64,000 nucleotides of DNA from Clarkia xantiana subsp. parviflora (GCA_036873135.1 JAPTYO010000012.1:11168090-11232089), one strand, 5' to 3'; counted from the first letter of the stretch, positions 33,990 through 46,300 are shown. Numbers and translations: made by a program. The notes: generated from the sequence alone by a model not told the origin.

Positions 33990-34846
33990 GGGTTAAGAAC
34001 ACAATAGGGGCCTGATTGTTTACCCATGTTGCCAAAAGGGGTCTGAATTGAAAAAACGTATTATTAAGGGCCTGAATTTTGAGTTTTGTGTATAAGTGAG
34101 TTCTCCGTCTATTTTTTCTGTTAAAAGTGACGGAAAGTGGTCACATGCTTGGCATGCGACCGAAAATAATTTGAAAAACCGAAAATGCCCTTTGACCGGA
34201 GTGTGTCCCTCACATGTTTGACCTAAAAAGACGAAAATACCCTTTAAGCCACCACAGCTCCGTCGACCACCACCACCCGGCTCCGGCGACCACCACCCCA
34301 GCTCCGACGACCACCACCCCCTCCGGCGACCCAAAAAAGCTCCGATCTGGAGCTCTGTGGCCCCAAATCGGAGCCACGGAGCTCCGATCGAAGCTTTTTT
34401 GGGTCGCCGGAGGTCACCAGAGCTGGGGTGGTGGTCGCCGGAGCTGGAATGGTGGTCGCCGGAGCTGGGATGGTGGTCGGTGGTCGTGGCCGTGGTGGCC
34501 TTAGGGCATAATTAGTGTGCATGGGTATTTTAGACATTTCACATTTCATTAATTAAACTGATAAATTGTATAATAATTGTAAAAGGGTAATTCTGTCATT
34601 TTACGTATTTCTGTTACATTTAACAGCAAATTGGACGGAAACTCGATTATCAACAAAACAGTGGCTTGCTGGAAACCCAGAGTCTTTACTTGATCCAGAA
34701 TGTGTGATGTATATGCCATTCCGAAGTGATCTATTAATCGGCTAATAAGTCTCTCAAAATTCAGGCCCTTAATAATACGTTTTTTCAATTCGGACCCCTT
34801 TTGGAAACATGGGCAAACATTCAGGCCCCTATTGTGTTCTTAACCC
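33990..34846. mobile_element. Foldback (Mutator-like) element, subfamily B, nested in copia pol
   Basis: The ends are GGGTTAAGAACACAATAGGG and its reverse complement, the same as the copy at 2380-3115. The flanking 9-bp sequences are TTAAATTTT (33981-33989) and TTAATTTTT (34847-34855), a target duplication with one mismatch. The core (34250-34500) is an inverted GC-rich repeat around CTCCGATCGAAGC. The right arm contains about 93 bp of plastid rpoC2 sequence not found in the sister copy. The insertion separates copia protease from integrase. Confidence 0.93.
34660..34752 (-). pseudogene. rpoC2: Chloroplast rpoC2 fragment (nuclear plastid insert) inside the foldback element
   Basis: The minus strand encodes [20 protein letters not shown] followed by [11 protein letters not shown]. 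This is the N-terminal part of the plastid-encoded RNA polymerase beta'' subunit, which I recognise from its strong conservation across land plants. The fragment is about 31 codons with no start or stop of its own. In the sister element at 2380-3115 the matching spot reads straight from CACAAAAC to TCAAAATTCAGG, so the plastid piece is an extra insertion there. It is not expected to be expressed or functional. Confidence 0.9.
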
Positions 34847-34855
34847 TTAATTTTT

Positions 34856-37800
34856 TTTGTTGAGACCATATCTAATGTTTTGTTTGTTCCAAATTTAAAA
34901 ACTAATCTTCTGGGTGTATGTCAGCTCATGCAGAAGGGTTACTCAATTTTGTTTGGGAAAGACAAGTGTCAGATCCATGAAGAGAAGAAGGGATCAATCC
35001 TTGAGATTCAAATGAACCAGAATAGACTATTCCCTTTAGAGATCAAATCTCTTGAGATTAGTCTAGCAGCATAGGAGAAGAGAGACGAGGAGGAAAAGCT
35101 ATGACATTTAAGATATGGTCATCTGAACTACAAGGGACTCAACACTCTTCGCAAGATAGGAATGGTGGAGGGGCTTCCTCAAATCAAGATTCAACATGAG
35201 CTATGTGAAGACTGTGTTCTTGGGAAGCATGAGAAGAGTGAATTTTCAAAAGACAAAGCTTGGAGAGCCACAAAACCACTGCAGATGGTTCATTCAGATT
35301 TATGTGGACCTATCTTTCCAGCTTCAAATGGGGGTAAGAAGTATTTTATCACATTTATTGATGATTTTACTCGAAAAGGATGGGTTTCAATTCTGAGTGA
35401 AAAATTTGAAGTATTTAGAATCTTTAGAGTTTTTAAAGCTGCTGTAGAGAAAAGCTCAGGATATCAAATCAAGTGTCTCAGGACTGACAGAGTGGGAGAG
35501 TTTTGCTCAAACGAGTTTGAAGATTATCTCAAAGACAATGGAATTGAGATTCAAAGGACAGCTCCATTCACTCCTCAGCAAAACGGAGTTGCTGAAAGAA
35601 AGAACAAGACTGTCATGAATATGGTTGGGAGCGTTCTTAATACACGCAGTGTACCTAAGAAGTTCTGGCCTGAGGCGGTAATTTGGAGCTTTCATGGCTT
35701 AATAGGTGCCCCACATTTGCTGTTCGAGATGTGACTCCCCAAGAAGCTTGGACAGGTTTGAAACCCTCAGTAAGTCATTTAAAGGCATTTGGTTGTATAG
35801 CTTATGCTAAGATACCTGATGAGAATAGGAGAAAAATAGAAGATAAATCTCTCAAATGTGTGTTTTTGGGGCTTAGTGATGTTTCAAAAGCATATAAGCT
35901 CTATAACCCCATCTCTAGAAAAGTCATTATAAGCAGGAATGTCAAGTTTGCAGAAGACAAGTTCTGGGATTGGGGAGGGGTCACAGGTAGAAGACAGCCC
36001 CTAATTGTTGAAGGAGAAGAAGTTGGAGGAGAAGATGATCTCCCAGTTGGATCTGATGAAGAAGGAGATGGAGAAAATGCAGGAGGGGGAAACCAGCTTC
36101 AGATAGAAGATGAACAGCAAGCTCAAGAAGACCACCAGCAAGAAGAAGAAGAGCTGGTAGACTATGAGGGTTCGCCAACAGCAGTTGGTAATGACCCTGA
36201 ACCTGAAGAAGAATGGCACAGCAACCCCAGACCAATCAAGAAGCCCAGATACTTCGATGATTATGAGGTTAGTGGTGTTGAACTTAGAAGAAATGATCCT
36301 AATTTTATAGCTCATTTATGTCTATTTTCTGATTGTGATCCCCTTACTTATGAGTCAGCTAGCAAAAATGATAAATGGAGGAGAGCTATGCAAGTAGAAA
36401 TTGACTCAATAGAAAGAAATCAAACCTGGAAATTAGTTAGTCTACCTAAGGGTCATGAAACCATAGGTGTCAAGTGGGTGTTTAAGACTAAACTAAAAGA
36501 AAATGGAGAAGTAGATAAGTATAAAGCTAGGTTAGTAGCTAAAGGCTATAAACAAGCTTATGGGATAGATTATACTGAAGTATTTTCCCAAGTAGCAAGG
36601 TTAGATACAATTAGGATTATTCTAGCCTTAGCAGCTCAGCATGGTTGGGTACTCTATCAGTTAGATGTTAAGTCTGCTTTTCTCCATGGTAAGTTAGAAG
36701 ATGAGGTCTTTGTAGATCAACCACCAGGTTTTGAGATCAAAGGGAAAGAAAATCTAGTTTATAAACTGAATAAAGCCCTTTATGGATTAAAACAAGCCCC
36801 TAGAGCTTGGTATAGTAGGTTAGAATCTTATCTACTGAGAGAAGGTTTTGAAAAGAGCCCGTATGAACACACATTGTTTAAAAAAAAACTAGAAAAACAG
36901 TTTCTTAGTGGTTTGTATGTATGTTGATGACCTCATTTACACAGGTAACTGTCCTAAAATGCATTTAGAATTCAAAAAAATGATGATGAAGGAATTTGAA
37001 ATGTCAGATTTAGGTAAGTTACATTATTTCTTAGGGCTTGAAATCAAACAGGGGGCTAGTGGGGTTAGTGTGTGTCAGAAGAAGTATGTTAGGGATGTAC
37101 TTAAGAGGTTTAAGCTTCAGAATAACAATTCTGTAAGCACACCTGTTGAAGTAGGACTTAAGCTCACCAAAGAAGGGGCAGGTAAAAAGGTTGATAAGAC
37201 CTTTTATAAACAACTCATATGTAGTTTGATGTATTTGACAGCCACAAGAACAGATATTCAATTTGCAGTAAGTCTGGTGTCTAGATTCATGGAGAAACCA
37301 ACAGAGGCGCATCTCCAAGCTGTCAAAAGAGTGATGAGATACATGCAAGGAACCAAAGATTATGGTCTCCTATACAAAAAGAGTGTTAATTCTGAGTTGA
37401 TTGGTCACACTGACAGTGATTTTGCAGGAGATCTTAATGATCGAAGGAGCACCTCTGGGTTTGCTCTAATGCTGAGTGAAGCTGTAGTGTCATGGTCCTC
37501 AAAGAAGCAACCCATCGTGACACTTTCCAGCACTGATGCAGAATTTATAGCAGACACTTCGTGTGTTTGTCAAATTCTTTGGGTAAGAAGAATTTTAGAA
37601 GATTTGAAGGAGAAGCAGAAAGGGGGAACAAAGATCTGGTGTGACAATGATTCAACAATCAAGCTGTCAAGGAATCCAGTTTTTTATGGGCGCAGCAAAC
37701 ATATTGATGTGAAGTATTTCTTTTTAAGAGATATGGTGAAGAATGGAGAAGTTGATCTTGATTTTTGCAAAAGTAAAGAGCAAATTGCAGATATTCTCAC

Positions 37801-37867
37801 CAAGGGATTAAAAACCTCGTATTTTGAGTATCTTCGTGGAAGACTAGGTGTTTGCAACATTTTTTAA
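34856..37867 (+). pseudogene. Copia pol: integrase, reverse transcriptase, RNase H
   Basis: The reading resumes right of the nested element. A pre-integrase region (HLRYGHLNYKGL, then CEDCVLGKHEK) is followed by the integrase core (MVHSDLCGPI, FITFIDDFTRKGW, FTPQQNGVAERKN), the reverse transcriptase (KWVFKTKLKENGE, QLDVKSAFLHGKL, MYVDDLIYTGN with the YVDD box near 36917) and RNase H (GHTDSDFAGD, SKHIDVKYFFLRD). Stops occur at 35072-35074 and 35102-35104. A one-base loss near 35696 and a one-base gain near the A run at 36876-36885 shift the frame. The natural stop is at 37865-37867. Confidence 0.93.
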
Positions 37868-37904
37868 TCTAAATACTAGCAAGTGTGTAGATTAATGGAG
37901 GGAT

Positions 37905-38316
37905 TGAAAGAGTTTAGTTGTTGTTGGAGAAGAAGACTCGCTCTTCACCGCTGCCTGCTGCGTTTAAATTATGTTACTTTAGTTACATCCGGTTCATACC
38001 GTCTTCAGCTAGCCGGTTCACTTAACCAGACCGGTCCAATTCAGCTTTATCTTCTTCGCAGATTTCTTCAGCATGTTTTTTTTTTCTCTGCAGATTTTGT
38101 CCATATTTTTAGCTGCTTAGTTGAGCACTTTGGGATAGTGGAGTTAGTGGTTCTTGATCAGTAGTTATGCGTTGTATTCCCTCTATTTAAACAGCTTGTT
38201 TTGTTTTAATTGAATAATAACAGTAGCAGTTTTCCTTTAAACATTTGAGTGTTCTTCGTGACTTTTGTCTAATCCACCTGTGAGTTTGATCAGTTCTCAG
38301 TCCCAAAACCTTTACA
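37905..38316 (+). repeat. Right LTR of copia
   Basis: 412 bp, same ends as the left LTR, with scattered substitutions and small indels. Confidence 0.95.
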
Positions 38317-39999
38317 AGCCATACTCTAAAACAACAAATAATCGTCAAGGCATATATTAACAAAGCAAAACGTCAAAGATAAGGAAAAATATAAAATTCA
38401 TAGGAGCAAACCGAGATAACACCCCCTGAACATAACACCGAGTCTCTTTGGGAGACTTGGGAGAAGGAAGACGATCGCCTGGAGCGACAGCACTGCGCAG
38501 AACACGGACTCCAACTTCAGGAGTATGCAAAGATGACTGGCTGTCGAAATGAAACTCCTTCAATCCAGCAAAGGGAGTCCACTCAGCCTCAGTGATATCT
38601 TCATCGGTAAGACGAATAAGATCTTTCCGTCTCAAGGCAGGAAGCCGAGTCTTCCCTGTAAATACCGAATAAAAATAAGATACAACAACAAAGTATAGCC
38701 AAGGCATTTGAGAAACATATAACTGAATGACTGATCTCGTCAACAGAAGCTCGTCCCCTCGATGGGGGCATGGGATAAGGGAGACACATCGACAGCCACC
38801 CAACCACCTTATGCGGGTTTCTTCCCTTTATCAGGAAGAGAAGACGCCCCTTCAACCACCTTCCCTTATCACGAGAAGGAGTTGGCAAAGGAGCAATGGC
38901 TGGGGAATCCTTCTTCCTCTTCGCAATCGAGGGTCCGGTCTCAGAGTTGGATTTTCACGCCTTGGATTTGCGTGAACCTTTCTCTACAGCAACAACTCGC
39001 TCGGTCACTAAAAGAGATCGTCCTAACAACACAATAGAAACAATATCAAGACAATCACAAGTAAGTTACATAGAGAAAACGAGAAAAGGAACGTACGAGA
39101 AGTTTCAATCGCTTTTCCAGATTTAGAAGATTTCACGGCTGGAGGAGCAGATCCAGAAGACGCTTTCTTCTTGCTAACCATAGCACGGTCGGAATGATCC
39201 GCCTGCACATCATAGGACTTTCCATGCAACCAACCTACAAGGCGAAACAAAAAGAGTGAATAAAGAACAAGGAAATCAATAACATACCAAATCCTGGGAT
39301 GGAGGAGTCAATCGAATCTTCGCGTCATAAAAGTCCCTCTCGGACACCCAAGATACAGGGCAGTAAGACTTGGACCGTTTGCTCCGGTAAATAATCTTCA
39401 TAGTCTCCTTATCAGATGGAGAGAACTCATCGAAAGTAGGCCAGTCGTCCGAACGATTGGTACGGACGATATCCCAAGTAATGTATCGGTCTGTGAATAA
39501 GAAGTAGTGACTGCCCCTATGACCTATCGAACAGTCCACAAGGGTCACGAAATGGAGATCCTTATCCCATGAAATCTCATCTAATCTCAGTTCCTCGAAC
39601 CGAGAATCCTTTAACAAATGGTGACGGGTTACCATGGTCGCCATCCCAGTCGTTCTACTATACTGAAATCGGTAGAAGCACCGGAACAAAACAAGAGAGT
39701 ATCTCCAAGAGTACCACTGGCATAATGCTCTAAACCCGACCCAAGACCGAATGGCAGTGGGGGCCAGATTGACGGGAGAGACTTCGAAATACCGGCAGAG
39801 TTCCACAAGCTCATCGCAATAAAGGGGACGTAGGCCATATCGAATTTGAGCTGTGTATACGGCGACCGTCCTAGCCGGGGGCACCATCACAGTGCCACAA
39901 ATATTGCCCAAGGATCGGCGGAAAGGGTATAACGGTCCATATAAAGGAAAAAATATCACCTAACTCGATATGCTGGTCGTACTGCGGCCGTTTTAGTTG

Positions 40000-41650
40000 A
40001 TTCACAGATACGGGCATGGAACCTAACTCAGAATCATAAATAGTTTCTAGACTCAGGATAGAATCCGACTCGGATGAATACTCGGATGAATAGTCTGATT
40101 TAGAACTCGACTCCGAACTAAAGTCAGGAAAGAAACGCGGCGAGTAGAGGGAATGAAGAACTTACTCATCCTCTTCAGAATATACCGTCGTTGAAAGGTC
40201 TGAGTCTTATCACACCACCACGAATAAAGCACCTACAACACCGAATCAAAGGTCAGAGCAGAGCAACGTCCCAAAAACATGCCAAAGTAACCCAACGCCA
40301 ACGCATCGACAATCTCGTCACATGAAGATCAAGAAGAAATCATTGAGTGAAGAACCACATACTTACAACCACGTCAACAACGAAAACTGTACGCGAAAAA
40401 CTATTTTTGCTATGAAAACGACCGCATACATACAACTATGCTCACAGTGACAATGACCGTACATGTACGAGCAAAAAACGACGTGATCATGCAAGTAAAA
40501 TCTATACACACGTGCAAAGGGTATTTTCGAGAAAATGGATATCCAATCGATACGACAACGATACAAGCAATCGGGAAATTATCACAAGTCAAGTATGGGC
40601 AATCAAAATACGAACATCCAATACGTATACGAAAACGGAAAAAAGATTGAACCTTAGGAAAACCCGAACCAATACGAATGGTTGGCTCGAAATTCAAAGC
40701 TCACCATCGTCGGACCGGAACCACCAATGCCACCAGTCGTCACAGCCGCTGGGATGTGCCAGAATCGCCTCCGGTCTCCTCCATTTCCGTCGATCGGAGC
40801 TGCCACTTGCCTCGCCTCCGCCGCCGGAAACCGCAGCTCGTCCCGCCCTCGCTGTCTGAGGCTGTTGCCGGAGCTTCCATGTCGTCCGCCGCGACTGGCA
40901 GTCCACCGGAGATTCTAATCTCGCCGGCCACCACAAATTCTGCCACACCGGAATCCCTTTCCTTCTGTGGTGAGTGATTTCGGTCACACTCCCAAAATCG
41001 AGCTAAGTGAATGGCTTGGTTCTCAAGAAAAGATAGCTTAGTGGAGAAGAAGATGGTGGCTACTAAAAATGGTAATCCGTTCTCTCTCCTTTATAATAAA
41101 TTATGGTAGGGTTTTTCTAGAAATGCTCTAATCTCCACCTTTAATTCAAATTGAGAAAATCTAAAGGCTAGGATTAAAGATGACAACTGTACTCATTTAT
41201 AACTATGGTTAACTACATCTCCACCCATGTTAGTATTTCTATACCCATTCATCATCCATCCTATACTTAGAATTTTCCATACATGATTAGTATATTTTTT
41301 GCATATAGAATTACTCTGTACGGACATACCGACATGAGTTAGATATTCATTTTATCTATAATTATGATTCTTTTATGTCCCCACCCTTACTTACATTTTT
41401 AAACATTAAGATAGGGAAACAAGATTTTTGTCATCCCCGCATCTCTCGGATACATGTCAGAATATATACATGTCTGTGCTAATGTCTGAATTTTTCTTGT
41501 CCCGATAAACGAGGATAAGACTCGGCAGTACGATTACGGACATGTGACAGATTCATCAAGAGGTAAAATCACAGGCTTGAATTGAGCGCGTCATCCTATC
41601 GTAAAATAGAGTCAATCAAGGGTTAAGCCATTGGTTGACTCAGGGGCACG
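40000..41650. other. Right interior of element 2
   Basis: 40000-40670 is non-coding by eye. 40680-40980 is GC-rich and open on both strands (about 100 codons each) but shows no recognisable domain; it may be the 5' leader or first exon of the antisense gene. 41000-41650 is AT-rich and ends in a stretch shared with element 1 (TAAAATAGAGTCAA) and the purine tract CAGGGGCACG. Confidence 0.45.
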
Positions 41651-42380
41651 TGATGGATATACGCTCAATTTAGACCTGTTTTCATTCGGGTTGTATTATT
41701 TTAATTACCCCACGAATGATTATAAAACAAAACTTTGACTCGAACACGTCACCCGCAGCGAAATGGTCCGGACGAGAGAAAAAACGCTCGCCCATATATT
41801 TTGTCGGGTCCGATCTCACCAAGGGTGAGATCAGACCTGGCTTGTCCGATTTTCCCAAGGGAGAGGTCGGACCCAGCTGGTCCGATCCCAATCCTCTGGG
41901 GTCGGACCTCTCGTCCGACCCCAAAGGTCCCGACGTTCCTCCGACACACGATATTCCCGCCCAATAGGTGTTCGCGGCGTCCGGAACACTGTCCTTCAAA
42001 TCGTCCCTCGTGACGATCCGACCTCACTTTGCACGTCCGACACTTAAAAAATATCACTAACCTTCTCCATGCTTGCTAAGGTTTAACCCCTTTATTACTT
42101 GTTAACCGTGCTCGTTTAGGAGTTAACGGTGTAATTAACCGTCTTAATCTCCTTTGAGCCTATATATAGAACTCCACCCCTATTCATTTACTAAGATGAT
42201 AACACTTGCATGATTTAAGCTCCCTTCTCTCTACTTTCTCTCTCTACATTGTTCTAATTTAAACATCGAAGAGGGTTCGCCGGTAGCATTCCTGGCTTAC
42301 CGCTCGTGCAGGTCTACGAGAAGAAGAATCGCGAAGAAGGTGCGAGGTAGCGGATTGCGGAAATGGACTGTCGGATTGCA
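41651..42380 (+). repeat. Right LTR of element 2 (end approximate)
   Basis: Starts TGATGGATATACGCTCAATT, related to the element 1 LTR start, directly after a purine tract. A TATA box (TATATATAGAAC) lies at 42161, followed by a CT-rich leader as in element 1. The right end could not be fixed, since no partner LTR is in the window. A CA end near 42380 is a guess. Confidence 0.65.
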
Positions 42381-43159
42381 AAGGAAAGGAATCTACCCGT
42401 AAGTTGGCCATTCAGATTGACGACCCGATACGCAGAACCTAACATTTTCGTACCACACCTTCATCTTCATAGTTATACGCATCTTCTCCTCACTCATAAT
42501 CATACTAACTCCAGCAGCAGCTTTTCTCATCTTCACAATCTCATCCTCTCCTGCATGCATGTATCCTACCCTTAATTCTGGGGTAACTAAAATATCGCCC
42601 AAAAAATCATGGTCCGGCACCATCTGAATCACCATAAGATAGAAAGTTAATGCATACATGAATAAATTTGGTATGAGCCAAGAAATAGTCGAATTTGACC
42701 GAGTATTCGACAATTGCACTCTTGACTTCACTGAAGGGGTGCTATACTTGTGCATTGCGGATGAAGAATCTATCGCCCATTCTGAACTTCCACCAACTTT
42801 GAAATTCAATATCTTGGCTGGTTAGATTATCATCAGAACGTCTAACCAACCCGGATGAGGCATTGAGTAAGGAATTTACAATCATTGACTCGGCCAAAGA
42901 TATCAATGATGGTTTCGTCAGGTTCTTAATCAACTGGGGCTAAGTTTTAGACTCGGCTAAGCCCGACATTCTTGGGGATCAATTGCAAACGATTAGAATG
43001 GCAATTTGAAGCCATGCTAGCTTTCAAGATGCCTATACTATCAACCAAATAATCAGTACAAAATGCCTATAGCCAGTTGCCGTAGTTTATAATTTTTTGG
43101 TGTTGAGAAGGCTAACCAGCAATCATAGCAAAATATCACTAATATAATGCATTTCTCAC

Positions 43160-43222
<63 letters not shown>

Positions 43223-43369
43223 AAATGTCTTTAACTGTCTCATGTAACTAACTGTACAACGTTTATTCTCTGTTTTAAAGAAGAGGAAAATAACCTGGGA
43301 TTGATTGGGAACTGAAGAATGAATATGATGAGTGAATGAATGAAGAACAGATTGTAAGGGGAGGTAAAG
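42381..43369. other. Intergenic, 3' flank of VIPP1
   Basis: Contains an (AT)n microsatellite at 43162-43219. Short frames on both strands between 42390 and 42960 look partly protein-like (plus strand LTNPDEALSKEFTIIDSAKD near 42845) but I cannot assign them to a family and no complete gene model results. Confidence 0.4.
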
Positions 43370-46300
43370 TCAGAATTCCTTGGCCCTCTGCCTCAACTCA
43401 TTTAGCTCCTTTTCTACCTCCGATTCTTCAAAACTGAACTTTCTCCCGGGTGGAAGCTCTCCTTTCTGTTAGGCATCGTTGTTAGGGCAACACAAATGAA
43501 TGACTGACTGAATGATTCATATATATTTTGTGGTGTACAGCTTTACTTCAAATTATAATCGACATCAACAAAACACCACTTATTGAAGGCTGCTTACAAA
43601 CAGCCCAGGAGGAGGAGCAGACTTACCTTTGTGCTGCTACCACTGCCAGAAAGTTCCTTCTTCAAGTTGGCCAGATCATCATCAACTGATGTACTTTCCA
43701 GCAATGCAAACTGCCACCGATACATGCATAAACAATTTCAATCTAATCCATACGAACCCCCTAATTATAATAATAACTCATTGTGTGATACTGTGCAACT
43801 CGTTTATGTTGTATCCTTTCTAACTAGTTTCTTACATTGATTGATCCATATTTATTTATTCATTCAAGAATTCCTACTTAGAAACAAACTACTACTTTAA
43901 CATATCTTGAATAGACCTACCGACGCACCCAAAATAAAAAAGGGAAATAGAACAGACCTACCCACTTCTCTAATGATCAGCATTTGATTATTATTTTTTT
44001 AAATTAGTATTGATGGTAAGTCCATTAAAAAAAACTCGATCTATGCATCAGCTAAAATACAGAGAGTTGCAGGCAGGCATACAGAAATAGTTGCAGCTTT
44101 TTGTTGCAGAAGCAAAATCAGAGAGTGTAGTGAACTCAAACATGAATTCACAAGGAAAATAAGAAACCAGACAGAGTGTTACCTTTCCATCAAGATCATC
44201 ACTAGTCAACTGACCAAGAGCCTCTGATTGAGATTCCATTGCTAATACTAAAAGAGAGAATATAACCCTATTTCAGGATATGCAGGAAGAAAACACAAAA
44301 GCAAGCATATGGTGTATGTATCGCCAAAAAAAAAAAGCATACGGTGTATGGATTTTCCATCCTATTTCCATGTGTAATCAATAAAACAAACACGGAATGA
44401 CGGAATAAGACAAATGAGCATGACATTCACAGGCACTGCACTATGCCTTCATCGTATAACACTAATGAGAGAATCCGGAAGTTCAAGAAGCAACCAAACG
44501 AAAAACATATGACTAGAGAGAAGTACCTTTCTCTTCCATCTTTTCAAAAGCTGAGAGGGCACTGCTTGTGTTAACATTTCCTAACATCTCACTTACCTTG
44601 GTTGAGGTCCTATAAAAAAGCCACGAATCATTACAAGTATCCAATGCATATCTACACCTTTTATTTTACTGGTAAGGCGTGGTTCAAGCCAAAAGCAGTT
44701 TCGGTCATGAACATTGACGGTTTTTTTTATAGGATAACTCTGCCGACAGATACCAAGTTATAAAAATCAAGCGAGAGAGAAAGTAAACAGAAGAGAAGCA
44801 TACTTTGCAGATTGAGCACGAGCTTTCAGAGTATCCTTTTTCGACTTTGCCTCTTGTATTTTGCTCTCCAAAAGCTACCAACAATGGAATTCATGAAAGA
44901 TTCAAAAAGTTTGAAAAAGGTCAGTGTTATGGGTCTTGATAACCCGCGGAACTAATCTAACTAAGAACTAGATAATTGAAATAACTTTTCTGCTTATCTT
45001 CTCATTCAATAACTGCGTCCCTTATATAGGACTAGATCAGTACAATCTAAATAGATAGGATATTCTAATAGATAACAATATGGAATATAAAATCTAATCT
45101 TATCACTAATAATAGATCTAACATAATCACTAATAATAGTATATTCCAATATATTATGGATACTTATATCCCTAACATTACTCCCGACTTGGAAAAACGA
45201 GCTTGTCCTCAACCTCAAAAATCCATCTTCCATTGAGGATTGATGAATAATGTCACTTGTTCAGGTATTCGCGCATCATATAATACTTAGGGGTAAAGTT
45301 CTTCTGGGGTTAAAGGGAGGGGCTGAAAAGCAATATACTTTCTGGGGGTCTAATTTGGTGTTTTTGAAAAGAAGGGGCAAACGGTAAATATGAAGAGTTG
45401 TTATGCTCTAGGGTTTCATATTTCTGGCGGCTCAGATCAGACTTCATCTGGGGATGATTACGGATGAGTGGTGGCGGCTGAAGGGTAAGCGGTGACGGCA
45501 GACTGGGTGGCGGAGGCAGACTGGGTGGTGGTGGCGGAGGCAGCGGCAGACTGGGAAACGGTGGCTGAACCGGTGGTGGCTGCGGTGACTTCAGCAGCAG
45601 CGGCGATGGAAATTGCTGCAGCTCGCTCGGGCTGTTCTCCGGCGGTCTGTGGCTGCCGGAAGTTGGAGGTGGTTGCAGTGGCTGAATAGGGGTCTGCGGC
45701 TGACTGCTGGATGCTGGCGGTCTGGTGCTCACTATTTTCGCAATAATTTTTTCCACAGTAGCGCTTAGGGCTTCAACCTTCTTGTCGAGGCGCGATATGT
45801 CTTCTACATTCTTGGCCTGATCAGCCTTCCTCTCCTCTCTGATCTCCTTGGCCAGTTCGGCTGTAGCAGCAGTCGTTTTGGATCGTTCTTCCTTCAAGAG
45901 AGATAGGAACCCTGGATTCATCTCGTCGGCCATGAGGATCGTCGGCTCTGATACCAAATGTTATGGGTCTTGATAACCGAAGAACTAATCTAACCTAAAA
46001 ACTAATCTAACTAAGAACTAGATAATTGAAATAACTTTTCTGCTTATCTTCTCATTCAATAACTGTGTCCCTTATATAGGACTAGACCAGTACAATCTAA
46101 ATAGATAGGATATTCTAATAGATAACAATATGAAATATAGGGTTAAAGGTATTTTTGGTGCCACATGTGTAGGTTTTTGGTGGCATATGTTTTATTTTGT
46201 AGGTTTTTTGTGCCATATGTTTGAGAGGTATGTTTTTTGTATTTCCTTTAGTCAACAGTTAGTTTGACCGTTAAATACTTTTATTTTGTTCAATTTAGTC

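Larger units (their letters stand above)
32394..38316 (+). mobile_element. Copia LTR retrotransposon, complete ends, decayed coding region
   Basis: The LTRs 32394-32808 (415 bp) and 37905-38316 (412 bp) start TGAAAGAGTTTAG and end CCTTTACA. The target duplication AGCCA lies at 32389-32393 and 38317-38321. A primer-binding site TTGATATCAGAGCC (initiator Met tRNA type) follows the left LTR and a purine tract AATGGAGGGAT precedes the right one. The domain order gag, protease, integrase, reverse transcriptase, RNase H is that of Ty1/copia. At least five stop codons, two frameshifts and a nested foldback element make it non-autonomous now. Confidence 0.96.
32020..39990 (-). pseudogene. Antisense gene of element 2, split by the copia insertion
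   Basis: On the minus strand of the gypsy element, from right to left: an open frame of 227 codons (39276-39959) with the signature of the plant 'putative gypsy type transposon' domain (Pfam Transposase_28 type; PLYPFRRSL, LAPTAIRSWVGFRALC). Then come basic exon-like segments at 39023-39250 (Lys/Ser-rich, KKKASSGSAPP) and 38357-38690 (LPALRRKDLI). Across the copia insertion, at 32393-32040, follows a coiled-coil-like segment (IELSEEKKALQDS, ELKFQELQDQVTSLEGTL) broken by one stop. Splice-like GT-AG steps between segments suggest an intron-containing gene. Tat-group elements are known to carry antisense ORFs. The function is unknown. This copy is dead because 5.9 kb interrupts it. Confidence 0.6.
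29040..42380 (+). mobile_element. 5'-truncated Tat-like gypsy element (element 2), host of the copia insertion
   Basis: This relative of element 1 lacks its left LTR and starts abruptly in gag sequence beside an hAT-like MITE. In order it has gag with one zinc knuckle and an aspartic protease (29092-30147), a second gag-like segment (30148-30840), a minisatellite (31160-31870), an antisense gene (about 32020-32393 and 38317-39990), GC-rich sequence (40680-40980), a purine tract CAGGGGCACG and a right LTR starting TGATGGATATACGCTC at 41651. Reverse transcriptase, RNase H and integrase are missing. The 5.9-kb copia element 32394-38316 is inserted in it. Its right end is only approximate. Confidence 0.8.

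Noticed and set aside
34549..34788. 79-codon minus-strand frame that looks like an RNA polymerase gene
   Set aside because: Only about 31 codons match rpoC2; the rest is foldback arm. It is a plastid insert, not a gene.
40678..40987. Host gene in the GC-rich 40.7-41.0 kb segment
   Set aside because: Open on both strands with no family resemblance and located inside a gypsy element; kept only as element interior.
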